NCBI GenBank assembly: GCA_963920575.1
Contig: OY986973.1
Coordinates: 20,565,851-20,629,850 of the forward strand
DNA from: Narthecium ossifragum
Lineage: Eukaryota; Streptophyta; Magnoliopsida; Dioscoreales; Nartheciaceae
DNA length: 64,000 nt
Reading direction: 5' to 3'
The position numbers and the translations under genes were made by a program. Below are positions 12,061 to 23,600 of this stretch, one piece after another (position 1 is the stretch's first letter; each line of letters begins with the position of its first letter). The notes under the pieces were generated by a model. That model did no database searches. It had not been told where the DNA came from and was given only the letters and a program-made list of their open reading frames with translations.

Positions 12061-13440
12061 GATTTTCGTTGAGGATTAGCCTCAAAAATCAGGACACGAA
12101 ATGCTACTGACAGACCTTACGTGCTCGTCCTCGTCCGATGAGGTGATGATGCCCTACTGTTCCCACTCGTAACCCTCGAAACGTTGGTTAGGGCATCGGC
12201 TGCCCATGAATAGGGGTTGATGGCGAGGTCGATAGAAGATCCAGCAGCGCGAGAGAGAGACGGGGTCGCCGGTGTTGAAGAGGACCGACTGTCTGGAGTC
12301 CTCGGTGACAGCGTGAGAAGAGAGCGTCGCCAACGACTCCGATGGGAGAGGCGACGTCTGTCTGTGCGGTGGGGAGGGGAGGGGAGGGGAGGAGAGGGGA
12401 AGGGGGCGAACCATGCCGTTCTCGTCGCCGAGTGCCGGAGGGGAGCGAAGCTGCGCTTCTTCTTCTCTGGCTCGGGAGACCAGCAGCAGTGAAATGGGTA
12501 AAAGAGATAAAATGGGTGTGGTTGCGTGGCTTCAGCTGGGTTCAATGTATTTAAGCTTAAATGATGCCACATGGGATGCCACATGGGATCGGTGTAACAC
12601 ACCGGCTGACTAAGCCGGTGTGAATATCGCGATCCTAATCCATAACCCATAACCCATAACCCATAACCCATAACCCATAACCCATAACCCATAACCCATA
12701 ACCCATAATCCATAATCCATAAACCTTCACAGCTTTTACATGAATAACCCAACAACACATCAAAATGACATCCTTTTCTCCCTCTTCTCCCTTTCTCTGT
12801 TCTCTCCTCCGGCGAGACAACCACTCCCTTCGCCGGCAGCTCCCCGAGCTTCGTCCTTCCCCCAGGCCTAATGCCTCCTTCGCCGGCCATCCACTCCGGC
12901 GACCTTTCCCACCTCTGGCCAACTCCTCCGTCCAAACCCAACACGAGCTCCCAGTCCCCGCGCAGCATCAACTGCAATCTCGGCCGCCGCCGCTCGTCCC
13001 TCCATCTCCTCCGGCGTCGACTGCAACCTTTCGTCGTCTTCGCCTTCCTCGATGGCGCCTGACGCCGTTTGATCGCCCTCCTCGCCGGAAGCCACGCCCC
13101 GAGTTCATCCCCTCTATCAGATCCGGCACCACCTCCACCTAAACCCACCACCCAACGGCCTTCCAATGCCGACCAACCCCGGATCCGGAGTTCCCGATGC
13201 CTCACGACCCGTCCTCCACTATTCTCCAGGACGATCCACTGTCACGTTGCCCGCCCTTGCTCGCGATCGTCGTCCCCGGCGAGCAGCTGACTTGAAACGA
13301 CGGGAGATGGAGAGAGGGCGCCGCCGCTTCTCGCCACACGCAGTTCTCCGTCGTCGGATCGGCCGAAGAAGAAGCTCCCGATCGTCGTGGGTGTGGATCA
13401 GCCGTCGGAGACCCCTAATTCGATGGGTTGGCCGGCGGTG
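12060..13440. other. GC-rich unrecognised block
   Basis: GC-rich DNA with long open frames on several strands at once, typical of composition rather than coding. No conserved domain could be recognised in any frame. It may be the body of a GC-rich non-autonomous element or captured promoter and 5'-exon sequence. A related-looking GC-rich block at 15.1-16.2 kb lies on the other side of the minisatellite. Confidence 0.35.
12641..12715 (+). repeat. (CCCATAA)n heptamer microsatellite
   Basis: About ten tandem copies of a 7-bp unit, CCCATAA. It resembles the plant telomere unit CCCTAAA in size and shape but is a different heptamer, so it is a local microsatellite and not a telomere tract. Confidence 0.85.
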
Positions 13441-13469
13441 AACCCAAACCTCAAAACCCATTTTCTCAC

Positions 13470-13500
13470 ATTATTTAATATATATTATATATTAAATAAT
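13470..13500. repeat. perfect AT-only palindrome
   Basis: A 31-bp inverted repeat with 15-bp arms (ATTATTTAATATATA and its complement) around one central base. It sits at the boundary between the GC-rich block and AT-rich DNA. AT palindromes of this kind are frequent breakage or insertion sites; no function can be assigned. Confidence 0.75.
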
Positions 13501-13794
13501 GCTTTTAAAATCCAGAAAAATAAAAGAAAACTATATAAAATTCCAGTCGCTCCCCGCCAGTGACGGCCAGGTCGAGCAGCACCACCATCTTCTTCCTAGC
13601 CATGCCGACGCCACCACAGCCCCATGGCGGCAAGCACTAGTACAATGACGATGATGTCAACAACGGAGAATCCAAGAGTGAAAAGGACCTTCGGGCATGG
13701 GTGGCGTTGTGACCACATCGATGAGATGACAGATGAAAATGATAAAGATGAACATGAGCTGAGAAAGATGAAAATGAACAGACAAAGATGAAAA

Positions 13795-14960
13795 TGATTT
13801 CAGAAATCATTTTCATATTTCAAAAATCATTTTCATCTCAAAATAATCATTTTCATATTTCAAAAATCATTTTCATTTTTCTCAAAATCATTTTCATCTT
13901 TCTCAAAATCATTTTCATCTTTATGAAATCATTTTCATCTTTCTGAAATCATTTTCATCTTTCTGAAATCATTTTCATCTTTCTGAAATCATTTTCATCT
14001 TTCAAAAATCATTTTCATCCCTAAAAAATCATTTTCATATTTCTCAAAATCATTTTCATCTTTCAGAAATCATTTTCAACTTTCAGAATTCATTTTCATC
14101 TTTCTGAAATCATTTTCACCATTTTGAAATCATTTTCATCTTTCAAAAATCATTTTCATCTTTCTCAAAATCATTTTCATCTTTCATAAATCATTTTCAT
14201 CTTTCTGAATTCATTTTCGTCTTTCTGAAATCATTTTCATCTTTCTGAAATCATTTTCATCTTTCAAAAATCATTTTCATCTTTCTCAAAATCATTTTCA
14301 TCTTTCAGAAATCATTTTCATCTTTCAAAATTCATTTTCATCTTTCTGAAATCATTTTCATCTTTCTGAAATCATTTTCATCTTCTTATCTCTATTTTCA
14401 TCATTTTAAATATATTTTTATCATTTTAAAATTCATTTTCATATTTCTGAAATCATTTTCATCTTTATGAAATCATTTTCATCTTTTTGAATTCATTTTC
14501 ATCTTTTTGAATTCATTTTCATCTTTCATACATTTTCATATTCTTAACTCTATTTTCATCACTTTAAATCTATTTTTATCATTTTAAAATTCATTTTCAT
14601 CTTTCTGAATTCATTTTCATTTTTCTAAATTCATTTTCATCTTTCAAAATTCATTTTCATCTTTCAAAATTCATTTTCATCTTTCAAAATTCATTTTCAT
14701 CTTTCAAAATTCATTTTCATCTTTCAAAATTCATTTCCATCTTTCATACATTTTCATATTCTTAACTCTATTTTCATCATTTTAAATCTATTTTTATCAT
14801 CTTAAAATTCATTTTCATCTTTCTAAATTCATTTTCATCTTTCTAAATTCATTTTCATCTTTCATACATTTTCGTCTCTTTAACTCTATTTTATCATTTT
14901 AAATCTATTTTCATCTTCTTAACTTTATTTTTATCTTTTTAAATGTATCTTCATCTTTTT
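13795..14960 (+). repeat. 20-bp minisatellite, TTTTCATCTTTC core
   Basis: About 55 diverged copies of AATCATTTTCATCTTTCTGA. Copies in the first half mostly carry GAAATCA junctions, while later ones drift to AAAATTCA and include shorter units with TTTTTATCATTTT. The core TTTTCATC is shared with the 19-nt minisatellite in the introns of the MULE at 19.9-30.3 kb. Confidence 0.85.
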
Positions 14961-15126
14961 TAACTCTTCAAATTACAACTTAATTGGCTGAAATTCTCCA
15001 TCAATAGTCTCTTCGGTCACATCCACTTTTCTACTATAAATTTCTTTATCTTTTTCTATATTTTCCCCTATTTTTCTACCACTTTTTTTCTATTTTTCTA
15101 CCACTTTTTTCCTATTTTTCTACCAT

Positions 15127-16240
15127 TTGTTTCCCTATTTTCCTATTTTTACCCAGCTTTTCTCAATTCTCTTCCTCTTATCTCCACCCTCGGCTCGCCT
15201 CCCAAGCCATCGTCTCGAAAGCCATTGGCTGAAGCGGCTCGATCGGATCCGGGGCTGGCTCAACGGCCGGATCGGGGTCGGAGATGGTCGGAGGAAGGGT
15301 TGTAGAGGCGAGGGCGCCTCGGATCCGGGGCTGGGCGGAGTTGGAGGCCGGCGTGGAGGTGGCATCAGCGCTGTTAGATCTGGAGAAGACGGAGAAGCTC
15401 GGGTGGCGTCCGAGCTCAGGCCGAGGTCGCCGGTGCCGAGGGAGGTCGTCGTCCCACCTCCCAAGCCGACAACAAGCCAGATTTCATCTCTTCAGTCACC
15501 TCCAACGTCCGTAGGGACCCCGAGCCTCGCCGACCCCATCCCTAGCTTCCATCCTCGTCGGAAGCCGGTGTCGACCTCCTACCGATTGGATCCCAACACC
15601 GCCCCGAGCTCCCCCTCTCACATCATTGATCGGATCCCACCAGCCACCATCAACGAGCACCACCTCCGGACATCCACCATCTCCGACGATCCCCTCTAAT
15701 CTTGTCCCTCGCCGCCGACTTCGTCCAGTAAAACCACTCCGAGCTATCCACCTGGCTCGAGAGCATGCTATGTCAGATCGCCACTCCACTCCCCTCACAC
15801 CCAGCCGTCATGTACGGATCCGGCCACCCCATACCTCCAAGCTGCCGGATTTGGTCAGAGGAGGGATCCGGATCTGGGACCGGATGGGGACGGGGTGGCC
15901 GGAGGCGGCGATATGGAGTGGTGGTGGCGCTGGATCTGTGAGAGGAGGAGCTCGGGTTGGGGGTTTCATCAGAGATGGAGGGCGGCGGAGGGGGTGGACG
16001 GCACCGTGACGGGGGGGGGGGGGGACGGTTGGAGTCCGTCGAGGAGAGCTGTCCTCAGGTGGTTGGAGCGGCGATGGTGACTTCCGCGACGGCGCACGGA
16101 GGTTGGGTGGTCGCGAGAGATAAGCTGGATCACCGGATCCCAACTTCGGCGATCATCTATCGGCGTCAGCTGCCGCTGCCGTCATCACCACCACCACCAT
16201 GCCATTTTAATCTTATTTTAAGTACATTTAGCTATAGGGG
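15127..16240. other. GC-rich unrecognised block
   Basis: Second GC-rich block, with overlapping open frames on both strands and no recognisable domain. It contains a run of about 16 G near 16009-16024. Low-complexity Pro/Arg/Gly-rich translations argue against a real protein. Confidence 0.35.
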
Positions 16241-16844
16241 TATTTTAGTCTTTTTTTAATTACACCAGTTAAATAAAGGGTGCGGCTATCCGCACCACTG
16301 TTTCGACTCAACACACCACATTTACTCTACACACCCCAGCCCAAGTTCGAAAACCCCAGGTTTCACTCAACACACCACACAAAATAAATCTACTTACCTA
16401 AACTACCCTCAAAACCCCACACCACACTAATAACTAAACCCTAAACCCTAAACAAAACCCAAAATACCTACACTACCCCTCACCCCACTCCAGCCCCTAC
16501 CTTCTTCACCTCTTCTACCGAGACTTCCTCCCTCCCTCTTCTACCGAAGTCTCTCCCTCTCTTCACTCTCCCGACCATCTCCCTCCACCTTCCCAACGCC
16601 CTCTCCCGAATGTTGCCAGCCTCCCTACACCCACGGCAGAGCCTCGCCGGCGAGCTATCCACGCCTCCGTCGAGTCCGTCGAGTGAGAACCGACGAGTGA
16701 GATTTCACAACAAGTGAGTTTTTCATTTCTTGTTGCATCAAATGCATTGTCTTTGCATATATAGCATTGGTTTTGCAGCATTGTTCTCCGAATGCGTTTT
16801 TTTTCAAGATTTTCAAATTTTTCGAATGGGTTCCGACCTTTCAG

Positions 16845-17105
16845 TTTTATACGTATCAATCGGTACAAGACAACCGAATGATTCTCTATCATATCGGTAC
16901 ATATTCACCGATATGATAGGATTATTGATCGGTACATATGTACTGATCAATACGTTTGTTACTGTATGGAAAAGAGCTTGTTCGGTATCAAGGTACCGAT
17001 AGTTATTCTACACTCTCGGTAACTTAATACCGATATGTATGCTTTATTACCGGTACTTAGGTACCGTTAATAACACTTAATTTCAGGTATATGGATACCG
17101 AAACG
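16845..17105. repeat. CGGTAC/GTACCG hairpin array upstream of the PMD gene
   Basis: Short imperfect palindromes recur every 30-40 bp in the 300 bp before the PMD start codon: GATCGGTACATATGTACTGATC-type (16926-16947), CGGTATCAAGGTACCG (16983-16998), CGGTAACTTAATACCG (17010) and CGGTACTTAGGTACCG (17050). The same motif family recurs beyond the 3' end of this gene and at the second PMD locus. It may be a subterminal transposase-binding region or a promoter with repeated dimer sites. Function inferred only. Confidence 0.7.
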
Positions 17106-17143
17106 ATCTACTAATCTTTGCATTTCTTTTTCAAAACAGTTAA

Positions 17144-19177
17144 ATGGTTCGTCCAAGGGGAAAAGCACCCGCCGGAGCCTCTTCATCTTCGGCGGCCTCG
17201 ACATCTTCATCGGCCCGCGGTGACCGGCCGACGGCCTCAGCTAGGAGGAGGAGAGCGGTACCTGAGGAGATTCCAGAGGAGATCCCAGAGGGTGCCTTGA
17301 TGGTTGCTGGCCCTGGTGAAGAGGAAGAGGTGTCTGACGACGAGGCACCCATCCCTGGTGGGCCTGTTGACCAGTCGGTTTTGACGGAGTTCAAAACACA
17401 CGTGGCATATCGGATATGGGCTGGAGTGGTAAAAAAAGGCTGAGTTTTTTTTTATATCATGCCGTGTTTATATCAAAGTCTGCTCACTTTTCCCCTTCTT
17501 CTCAACGTAGGAGCGGGGGCCACTAAAAATTTATGCGCATGGACTATCCACTACCAAATGGGACGACATCGAACGACAAGACTTTAAGAATGCCGTGGAG
17601 GCCATCGGTCTAGCAAATCTGACGGTGTGTTCTTACAAGACTATCAACAGTGCCCTGGTGTCAGCGTTCGTCGAGAGGTGGCACCCGGAGACCAACACGT
17701 TCCACCTGCCCTGTGGAGAGATGACGATCACTTTGGGTGACGTGAGCCGTATACTGGGCATCCCCGTCGCCGGTAGGCCGCTTGAAGAGTGCAAGCTGAA
17801 AGTCTCCCAGCTGAAAGCGCTTATGAAGGTTAATTTGGGAGTCAGTGAAGTAGAGGCCGCGAGCCAGTTGGATGGGAGAGGGCTGTCAGTCAGTATGACC
17901 TGGCTGAGGAGAGAGTGCACTCTCCGCAAGGTCGGCCTGGAGTGCTCTGTCAAGGCATACATCATGTATCTGCTGGGTTGCACCCTTTTTTGCGACAAGT
18001 CGGGGTCGAAATTTCACGTGTCCTACCTTTCTGCCCTCACGGACTTGGATACCGTGTGTGAGTATGCGTGGGGTGTCGCCGGGCTCGTCTACCTCTATCG
18101 CATGCTTGGCTCTGCCAGTCGATGGGGGACAAGGGCAATTGGCGGATACTTGACTCTGGTGGAGGTACGTACTTTTAAAACATCTGCTTTGTGATATAAT
18201 ACCAATAATTGTGACTGACCCACATTTTTTTAATCAATGCAGGCATGGATATATGATCACCTCCCGGTAATTATAAAGCCACAGCCCGACCCAGAATACA
18301 CGGTTGACGCGCCGACTGCTCTTGCGTGGCTGGATCACAAAGATCCAGGTCAGGATCCGGAAATGGCTCTGCTTCAATGGCGCGCACAGATTGATTCCCT
18401 GAGTAGACATCATGTGAGTTATAATCTTTGTCTGACTCCGAGTTGAATTTTGTAACATATTCAGTAGTAATCAAATATTGATTCCCTTACTATGAGTATG
18501 GTTGCAGGTTGTGTGGGACCCATACGTCAGACATAGAGGAGGCCCCTTCCCTCGTGATGATATTAGCTTTTTCCTCGGCACCATAAACAGCGGGGAGCAC
18601 GTCGAGCCGTACCATCCTGATCGGGTGCTTCGGCAATTCGGGATCATACAGACCATTCCCGTCGCCCCACTAAAGCCAACCCACTTCCACATGGGAGCCA
18701 AGGAGACTGCCCGAGGGTACAAGAGGGCCTTCCACTATGGGCCGCGGTTCTGGGCAGATTGGCCAAGCCACTGCACTACTCTATGCCGGACGGGCGAGTA
18801 TGCTATCCGTGGGTATGACTGTGTGGATGGGTATTATGACTGGTATCGATCCATATCTCATGTGAAGGTCATAAACCCAGAGCGGAGGACTTTCCAGGCT
18901 GAACATGCAGATGATTATCTGCCGGCGAAGGTAACTTTTAGAAATTCTAAATGGAAAGGAAATACTAGCGCATAATATTATGTCTAATTTGTTACGAATT
19001 CTTGAAATTCAGTATGATAGGATTGTCACGATCATCGACGACACCATGGCGCACATGGATACCCTGACCATTGACGACCATAGGAGTAGGTGGGCGCGGG
19101 CTCAAAGAATAGCCCGCGGTGAGACTGACACGGAGCGCGCCTACAAGAGAAGATCTAAACAACGAACCAGAGAATAG
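17144..19177 (+). CDS. plant mobile domain (MAIN-like) protein, five exons, intact
   Basis: Exons at 17144-17428, 17511-18164, 18243-18413, 18508-18930 and 19013-19177 join in phase 0 throughout and give about 565 residues without a stop or frameshift. After a Ser/Ala-rich, Arg-rich and then acidic N-terminus, residues from about 95 match the plant mobile domain: GPLKIYAHGLSTTKWDD, WHPETNTFHLPCGEMTITL, DVSRILGIPVAGRP and later HRGGPFPRDDISFFLGT. The C-terminus is short, Arg-rich and basic (YKRRSKQRTRE). PMD proteins occur both as transposon-carried genes and as host proteins (MAIN, MAIL1) needed for silencing and genome stability. Hairpin arrays on both sides and a truncated copy at 46.2-46.9 kb suggest this one is element-borne, perhaps with a MULE. 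Intactness implies recent activity or selection. Confidence 0.85.
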
Positions 19178-19339
19178 CATGTATATTGATAGTATGAATG
19201 TGTTTCCAATGTATGAACTTAATTGGATCCAATGTATGGACGTGTTTCCAATGTATAGACGTGTTATCAATGTATGGATGTGTATCCAATGTAGAATTAA
19301 ACCTCCCTCCCAAATACTCTTTTTTTTTTATCAAGTACG

Positions 19340-19655
19340 CAACTATCGGTACCCAAGTACCGATAATAACCAAGACACATATCGGTACCATACTACCGGA
19401 TGTATACCCGACACTATCGGTGCTTAGATACCGTTACAAAGCCAATCAAGTAAAACAAACACTGTTTCGGTACTCACACTTCCGAACAATGAAGCATTTT
19501 ATCGGTACTATACTACCGATAAAACGCAGCTTACGCCTGCCTTTGATTCCATGTTTGATCGGTAGTATAGTACCGATAAAAGGCTTCACTGTTCGGAAGA
19601 GTGAGATACCGAAACAAAGCCAATCAAGTAAAACAAACAATGTCTCGGTGCCTAC
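19340..19655. repeat. hairpin array and 57-bp inverted repeat downstream of the PMD gene
   Basis: ATCGGTAC...GTACCGAT hairpins continue 3' of the PMD gene (19347, 19380, 19415, 19497, 19558). A larger inverted repeat pairs 19467-19525 with 19553-19612, both arms reading CTTCCGAACA(A/G)TGAAGC when aligned. This inverted repeat is itself bracketed by direct copies of AAAGCCAATCAAGTAAAACA starting at about 19438 and 19616. Confidence 0.7.
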
Positions 19656-20214
19656 GATCATCCTTCCCGTCGCACTCGCTCAGCTCTCCGTTTCCATTTT
19701 CGTCTCCGACCAGCTTTTCCGTTTCCATTTTCATCTTTCACCCCTCGCACTCGCTCGCTCTCTTACGGCGTCTCACTCGACTCTTCATTCCTAGCGTTCC
19801 GTCGTCTCTATCGACCTCGGCGTCTTCACAAACATTGCAGCTCCTCAACGGTCCATCCCTCTCACCTCCATTTTCATCTTTCTCAACCCGGATACCCTAA
19901 TCCAGACTTCAACGAGGATGGGGAAGAATGTGAAGACGGTAAGTTTCGATTCTTATCCATTTATCTATTAATTCCGATGGATTTATCTTTAACATTCATT
20001 TCATCTTTGCGATTGATGCCAACAAGTCCATTTTTATCTTCTTGATTTTATGATTGCAATGTGTTTTAGGGTTTACTCATATGTTTTCAATCGGATAAAA
20101 CCCTAAAAAAAATGAAAAAGATGAAAATAGAGATGGAAAGTCAGTTAGGCACATTGAAACCCTATCTCTTCAACTATATTATACTTATTATTTGATTTGT
20201 AGGATTTCTCTTCA

Positions 20215-20313
20215 TTGAAGGTCATTTTCATCTCTGTCATTCATTTTCATCTCTCTGATCATTTTCATCTCTCTGGTTTATTTTCATCTCTGTCGTTCAT
20301 TTTCATCTTTCAG
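20215..20313 (+). repeat. pyrimidine minisatellite as the 3' end of intron 1
   Basis: Variant copies of TTTTCATCTCTCTGG run directly into the splice acceptor of exon 2, so the repeat supplies the polypyrimidine tract of this intron. Confidence 0.75.
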
Positions 20314-21029
20314 CGTAAACAACAATACAGATCAGCGTTGGCAGGGATTGTGTCACTGTTTGAGCAAGTTCACACACTCATCAAGCCTACACATTTTGAC
20401 TTGATGATGAAAACCCCATTTTATGCACTGTTCTTGGTGATCTATGAGAGGAAGATCACCAAGAACATGTGTATAAAGCGTGACGAGGACATCACACGAA
20501 TACTCAATCGATACAATCGATATAGTCACACATTCAGGTTTGGAAACGAAAACCATATGATTACAAAGAGAGATATTCAAATCATTTTTGGGCTGATAGA
20601 AGGTGATAGGAAGATAGAAGTTTTCAAAGGGCCGAAGAAGAAGCCCTCGGCCTTCGGGGATAGAGTATTCAGAGGCCTCAAACAGATCAATCTGAGCTCC
20701 TTGAAGAATGAGCTAGTGAGGCAGTTTTCTGGTAAAACAAAAACAAATCAAGAGGATAGTGTAAGACTTTGCTGCCTCATGCTCCTTGGATCCTTCTTGT
20801 TCACTATTTCTGGACCATAGCTTGCATGGGGTTATTTGGAGCTCGTTGAAGATCTTAACAAGATGACAACATATGACTGGAGTGGTGCCATTTTGGAATA
20901 CCTTGTGGAATCAATGAATAAGAAGATAACCACTCCCACAAGGGTCCAAGGATGCACAACCCTCTTACTGGTATGAGTTCCTTCCTTGAATACAATTATA
21001 TTATGCTTCTTTTAATAGTTGCAATTGAT

Positions 21030-21365
21030 GTTCATCTTTCATCTCTACTTTCATCTCTCTGGTCCACTTTCATCTCTCTTGTCTACTTTCATCTCTTTGG
21101 TCTACTTCCATCTCTATTTTCATCTCTCTGGTCTATTTTCATCTCTCTGGTCTACTTCCATCTCTATTTTCATCTCTCTGGTCTATTTCCATCTCTCTGG
21201 TCCACTTCCATCTCTACTTTCATCTCTCCGGTATACTTCCATCTCTACTTTCATCTCTCCGATCTATTTTCATCTCTATGGTCTATTTTCATCTCTCTGT
21301 TCTATTTTCATCTCTCTGGTCCACTTTCATCTCTCTGGTCTACTTTCATCTCTCTGATCTATTAT
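21030..21365 (+). repeat. 19-nt minisatellite in Ulp1-gene intron 2
   Basis: About 17 copies of TTTCATCTCTCTGGTCTAC lie between the donor at 20971 and exon 3. The sense strand is the pyrimidine-rich one. Fifty-seven nt, or three units, make the 19-residue periodic peptides seen in spurious frames here. Confidence 0.85.
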
Positions 21366-23261
21366 TATCTTTACAATTGATTCTTATGCTTCTTTCGATA
21401 GTTGCATGTGTCAAGGGATACAAATTTAGTCAGCATCTTCCTATGTTTTTTTTTGCAGTACTGGTATTGCGAGCTGACAGGCATGATTACACCCATCATT
21501 AACAAAGACATGATGCCAAGATGCATCAAATGGGACCTGAATCAGGGAAGAAGAGGTATCTTTGTAGACCATGACATCATTTCAACACTGGTGAGCTAAA
21601 TTAGTTCAGCATTGTATACATTTCTTATCTTTGATCTTTCAAACTGATTTATGCTAATTTCCATGGCAATTGATGTAGGGCAATCCAGAAAATCAAAATC
21701 CAACAGAAGAAGAGCTACACAAATATGTGAATCCTCAGCTCACTGATGAAGGAGATGAAGAAGTTGATGAAGACCATGATGATGGCATTCAAAAAGAAGA
21801 TGAAGCAGAAGAAGAGCAAAATGAAGAAGATGAAATGAAGAAGATGAAAATGAAGAAGATGAAAATGGAGGAGATGACCAGGATGACAATGAAGAAGCAT
21901 CTTCCTCACACTTATCGCATGACAAAGAACAGTCTTGTCTGCATGATGTTGATATCCAATTGAATGATGAGTCATATGTACAGACTCATGTTGATAATGT
22001 GAGTGTCATTTTCATGTTTTTGACTTTCCTATGCAATAACATGAAATCAACATCTAATTATCACATGACATTCTAAACTCTAGGTTGAAGTTCATAAACC
22101 TGATGTGGAAGAAGAGTTTCAAGATGACGTAGGGCCTGACAGCCTTCATGACTTGTACAGAAATGTAAGTGTCCCTTGATTTTATCTATGAATTCATTTT
22201 CATCTTTCTTCTGTTGAATGCACAAGTTCATTTTTATCTTTCTTCTGTAAAATGGTGGGCCAAACATACAACCCAACCTTAGCATCGTTGATGAGCTGAA
22301 GACTGAGATCAATGGGCTCAAAAAGGATGTCGAGGCTGCAAATACTGAGATACTTGGTATGAGGGAGAAGATCAAACTACTTGAATGCGATAAATTGGAG
22401 ATTGAGCTTTCAATGAAGAGAAAGGAAAAGGAGCTCAATAAGTCTGCTAAAGACAATCTACAGCTCATGATGGAGAAAAAGATGTTGGAGGAGAGGCTTG
22501 AAGCATTTGAAAATCCAATCAGTGTGCCTCCATTGAATGATGTTGCCTCCCCACTTGAAAAAAAGATTCAAGAGCTGACAGGAGATCTGAAAGCTAAAGA
22601 TAGGACTCTATCGTCTTTTAAGAACAAATTACAGCTTGCAACAGATGAACTCAGCTAAAAGAAACTGGAGTGTAAATTGTTCACAGAAGAAAAAGCAAAG
22701 CTGCAGAAAGAAGCAGAAGAAAAAATTGCAAAGTATGACGAACAAGAGTCCATGATTAGGAAATTAAATGAAGAGATCAATTTAATGAGAAAGGAGCACG
22801 AAGACACCATTCATGATGCTCATGCACAACTGGCTCAAGAACAAGAAAAATTCAAGAATGAGTTGGAAAGAGCCAAAGTTATTGACCCGAGCTCCATGGT
22901 ATTAAGGGTAAAGGCAAAAAAGAGGGGCATAAAAAAAGATCCAAAATACCAGTACAGCACTGGAAAGAAGCCAAAACATCTGAAGAAGTTGAAAAAGAAG
23001 AATCAATGTAAAGGTGGCAAGGAACTAGATCTTGAAGCATACAACAAATTAAGTGAAATTATTGGGGAATCTGGCTTAAGGTAACAACACATGCTCCATT
23101 GTGAAGATTTCTTATGTTTAATATCGCAAGTACTAGTCACTGACAGTTCACATACTATGCAGTGCCACAGTATGGAGAAACAAGGATGCTTATAACAAGA
23201 TTGTAGTGGCCGAAGATATCATTGACATACTCAATGGGGCATTCATCCCCGACAATGTAAG

Positions 23262-23600
23262 TGAATTTCATCTCTCTGGTTTACTTTCATCTCTCTGGTC
23301 TACTTTCATCTCTCTGGTCTATTTTCATCTCTCTGATGTATTTCCATCTCTACTTTCATCTCTCTGGTCCACTTTCATCTCTCTGCTCTACTTTCATCTC
23401 TAATTTCATCTCTCTGTTCTATTTTCATCTCTCTGGTCTATTTTCATCTCCCTGGTCTACTTTCATCTCTATTTTCATCTCTCTGGTCTATTTTCATCTC
23501 TCTTTTCTATTTTCATCTCTCTTGTCTATTTTCATCTCTCTTGTCTATTTTCATCTCTCTTATCTATTTTCATCTCTCTTGTCTATTTTCATCTTTCTAA
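23262..23600 (+). repeat. 19-nt minisatellite in Ulp1-gene intron 7
   Basis: The array starts just after the donor at 23257 and fills the intron almost to exon 8, with the same 19-nt unit and the same sense orientation as in intron 2. Later copies drift to CTCTTGTCTATTTTCAT. Confidence 0.85.

Noticed and set aside
12117..13461. Several long open frames in the GC-rich block
   Set aside because: Open on both strands at once with Arg/Pro/Ser-rich translation and a heptamer repeat inside the longest; composition explains them.
15127..16259. Long open frames on both strands
   Set aside because: Same composition effect; no conserved motif.
20952..21380. Frames with periodic FHLSGLLSSLW-type peptides here and at 23.3, 25.0, 26.7 and 29.9 kb
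   Set aside because: Translations of the 19-nt intronic minisatellite, which looks membrane-like only because of TTT/CTC codons.
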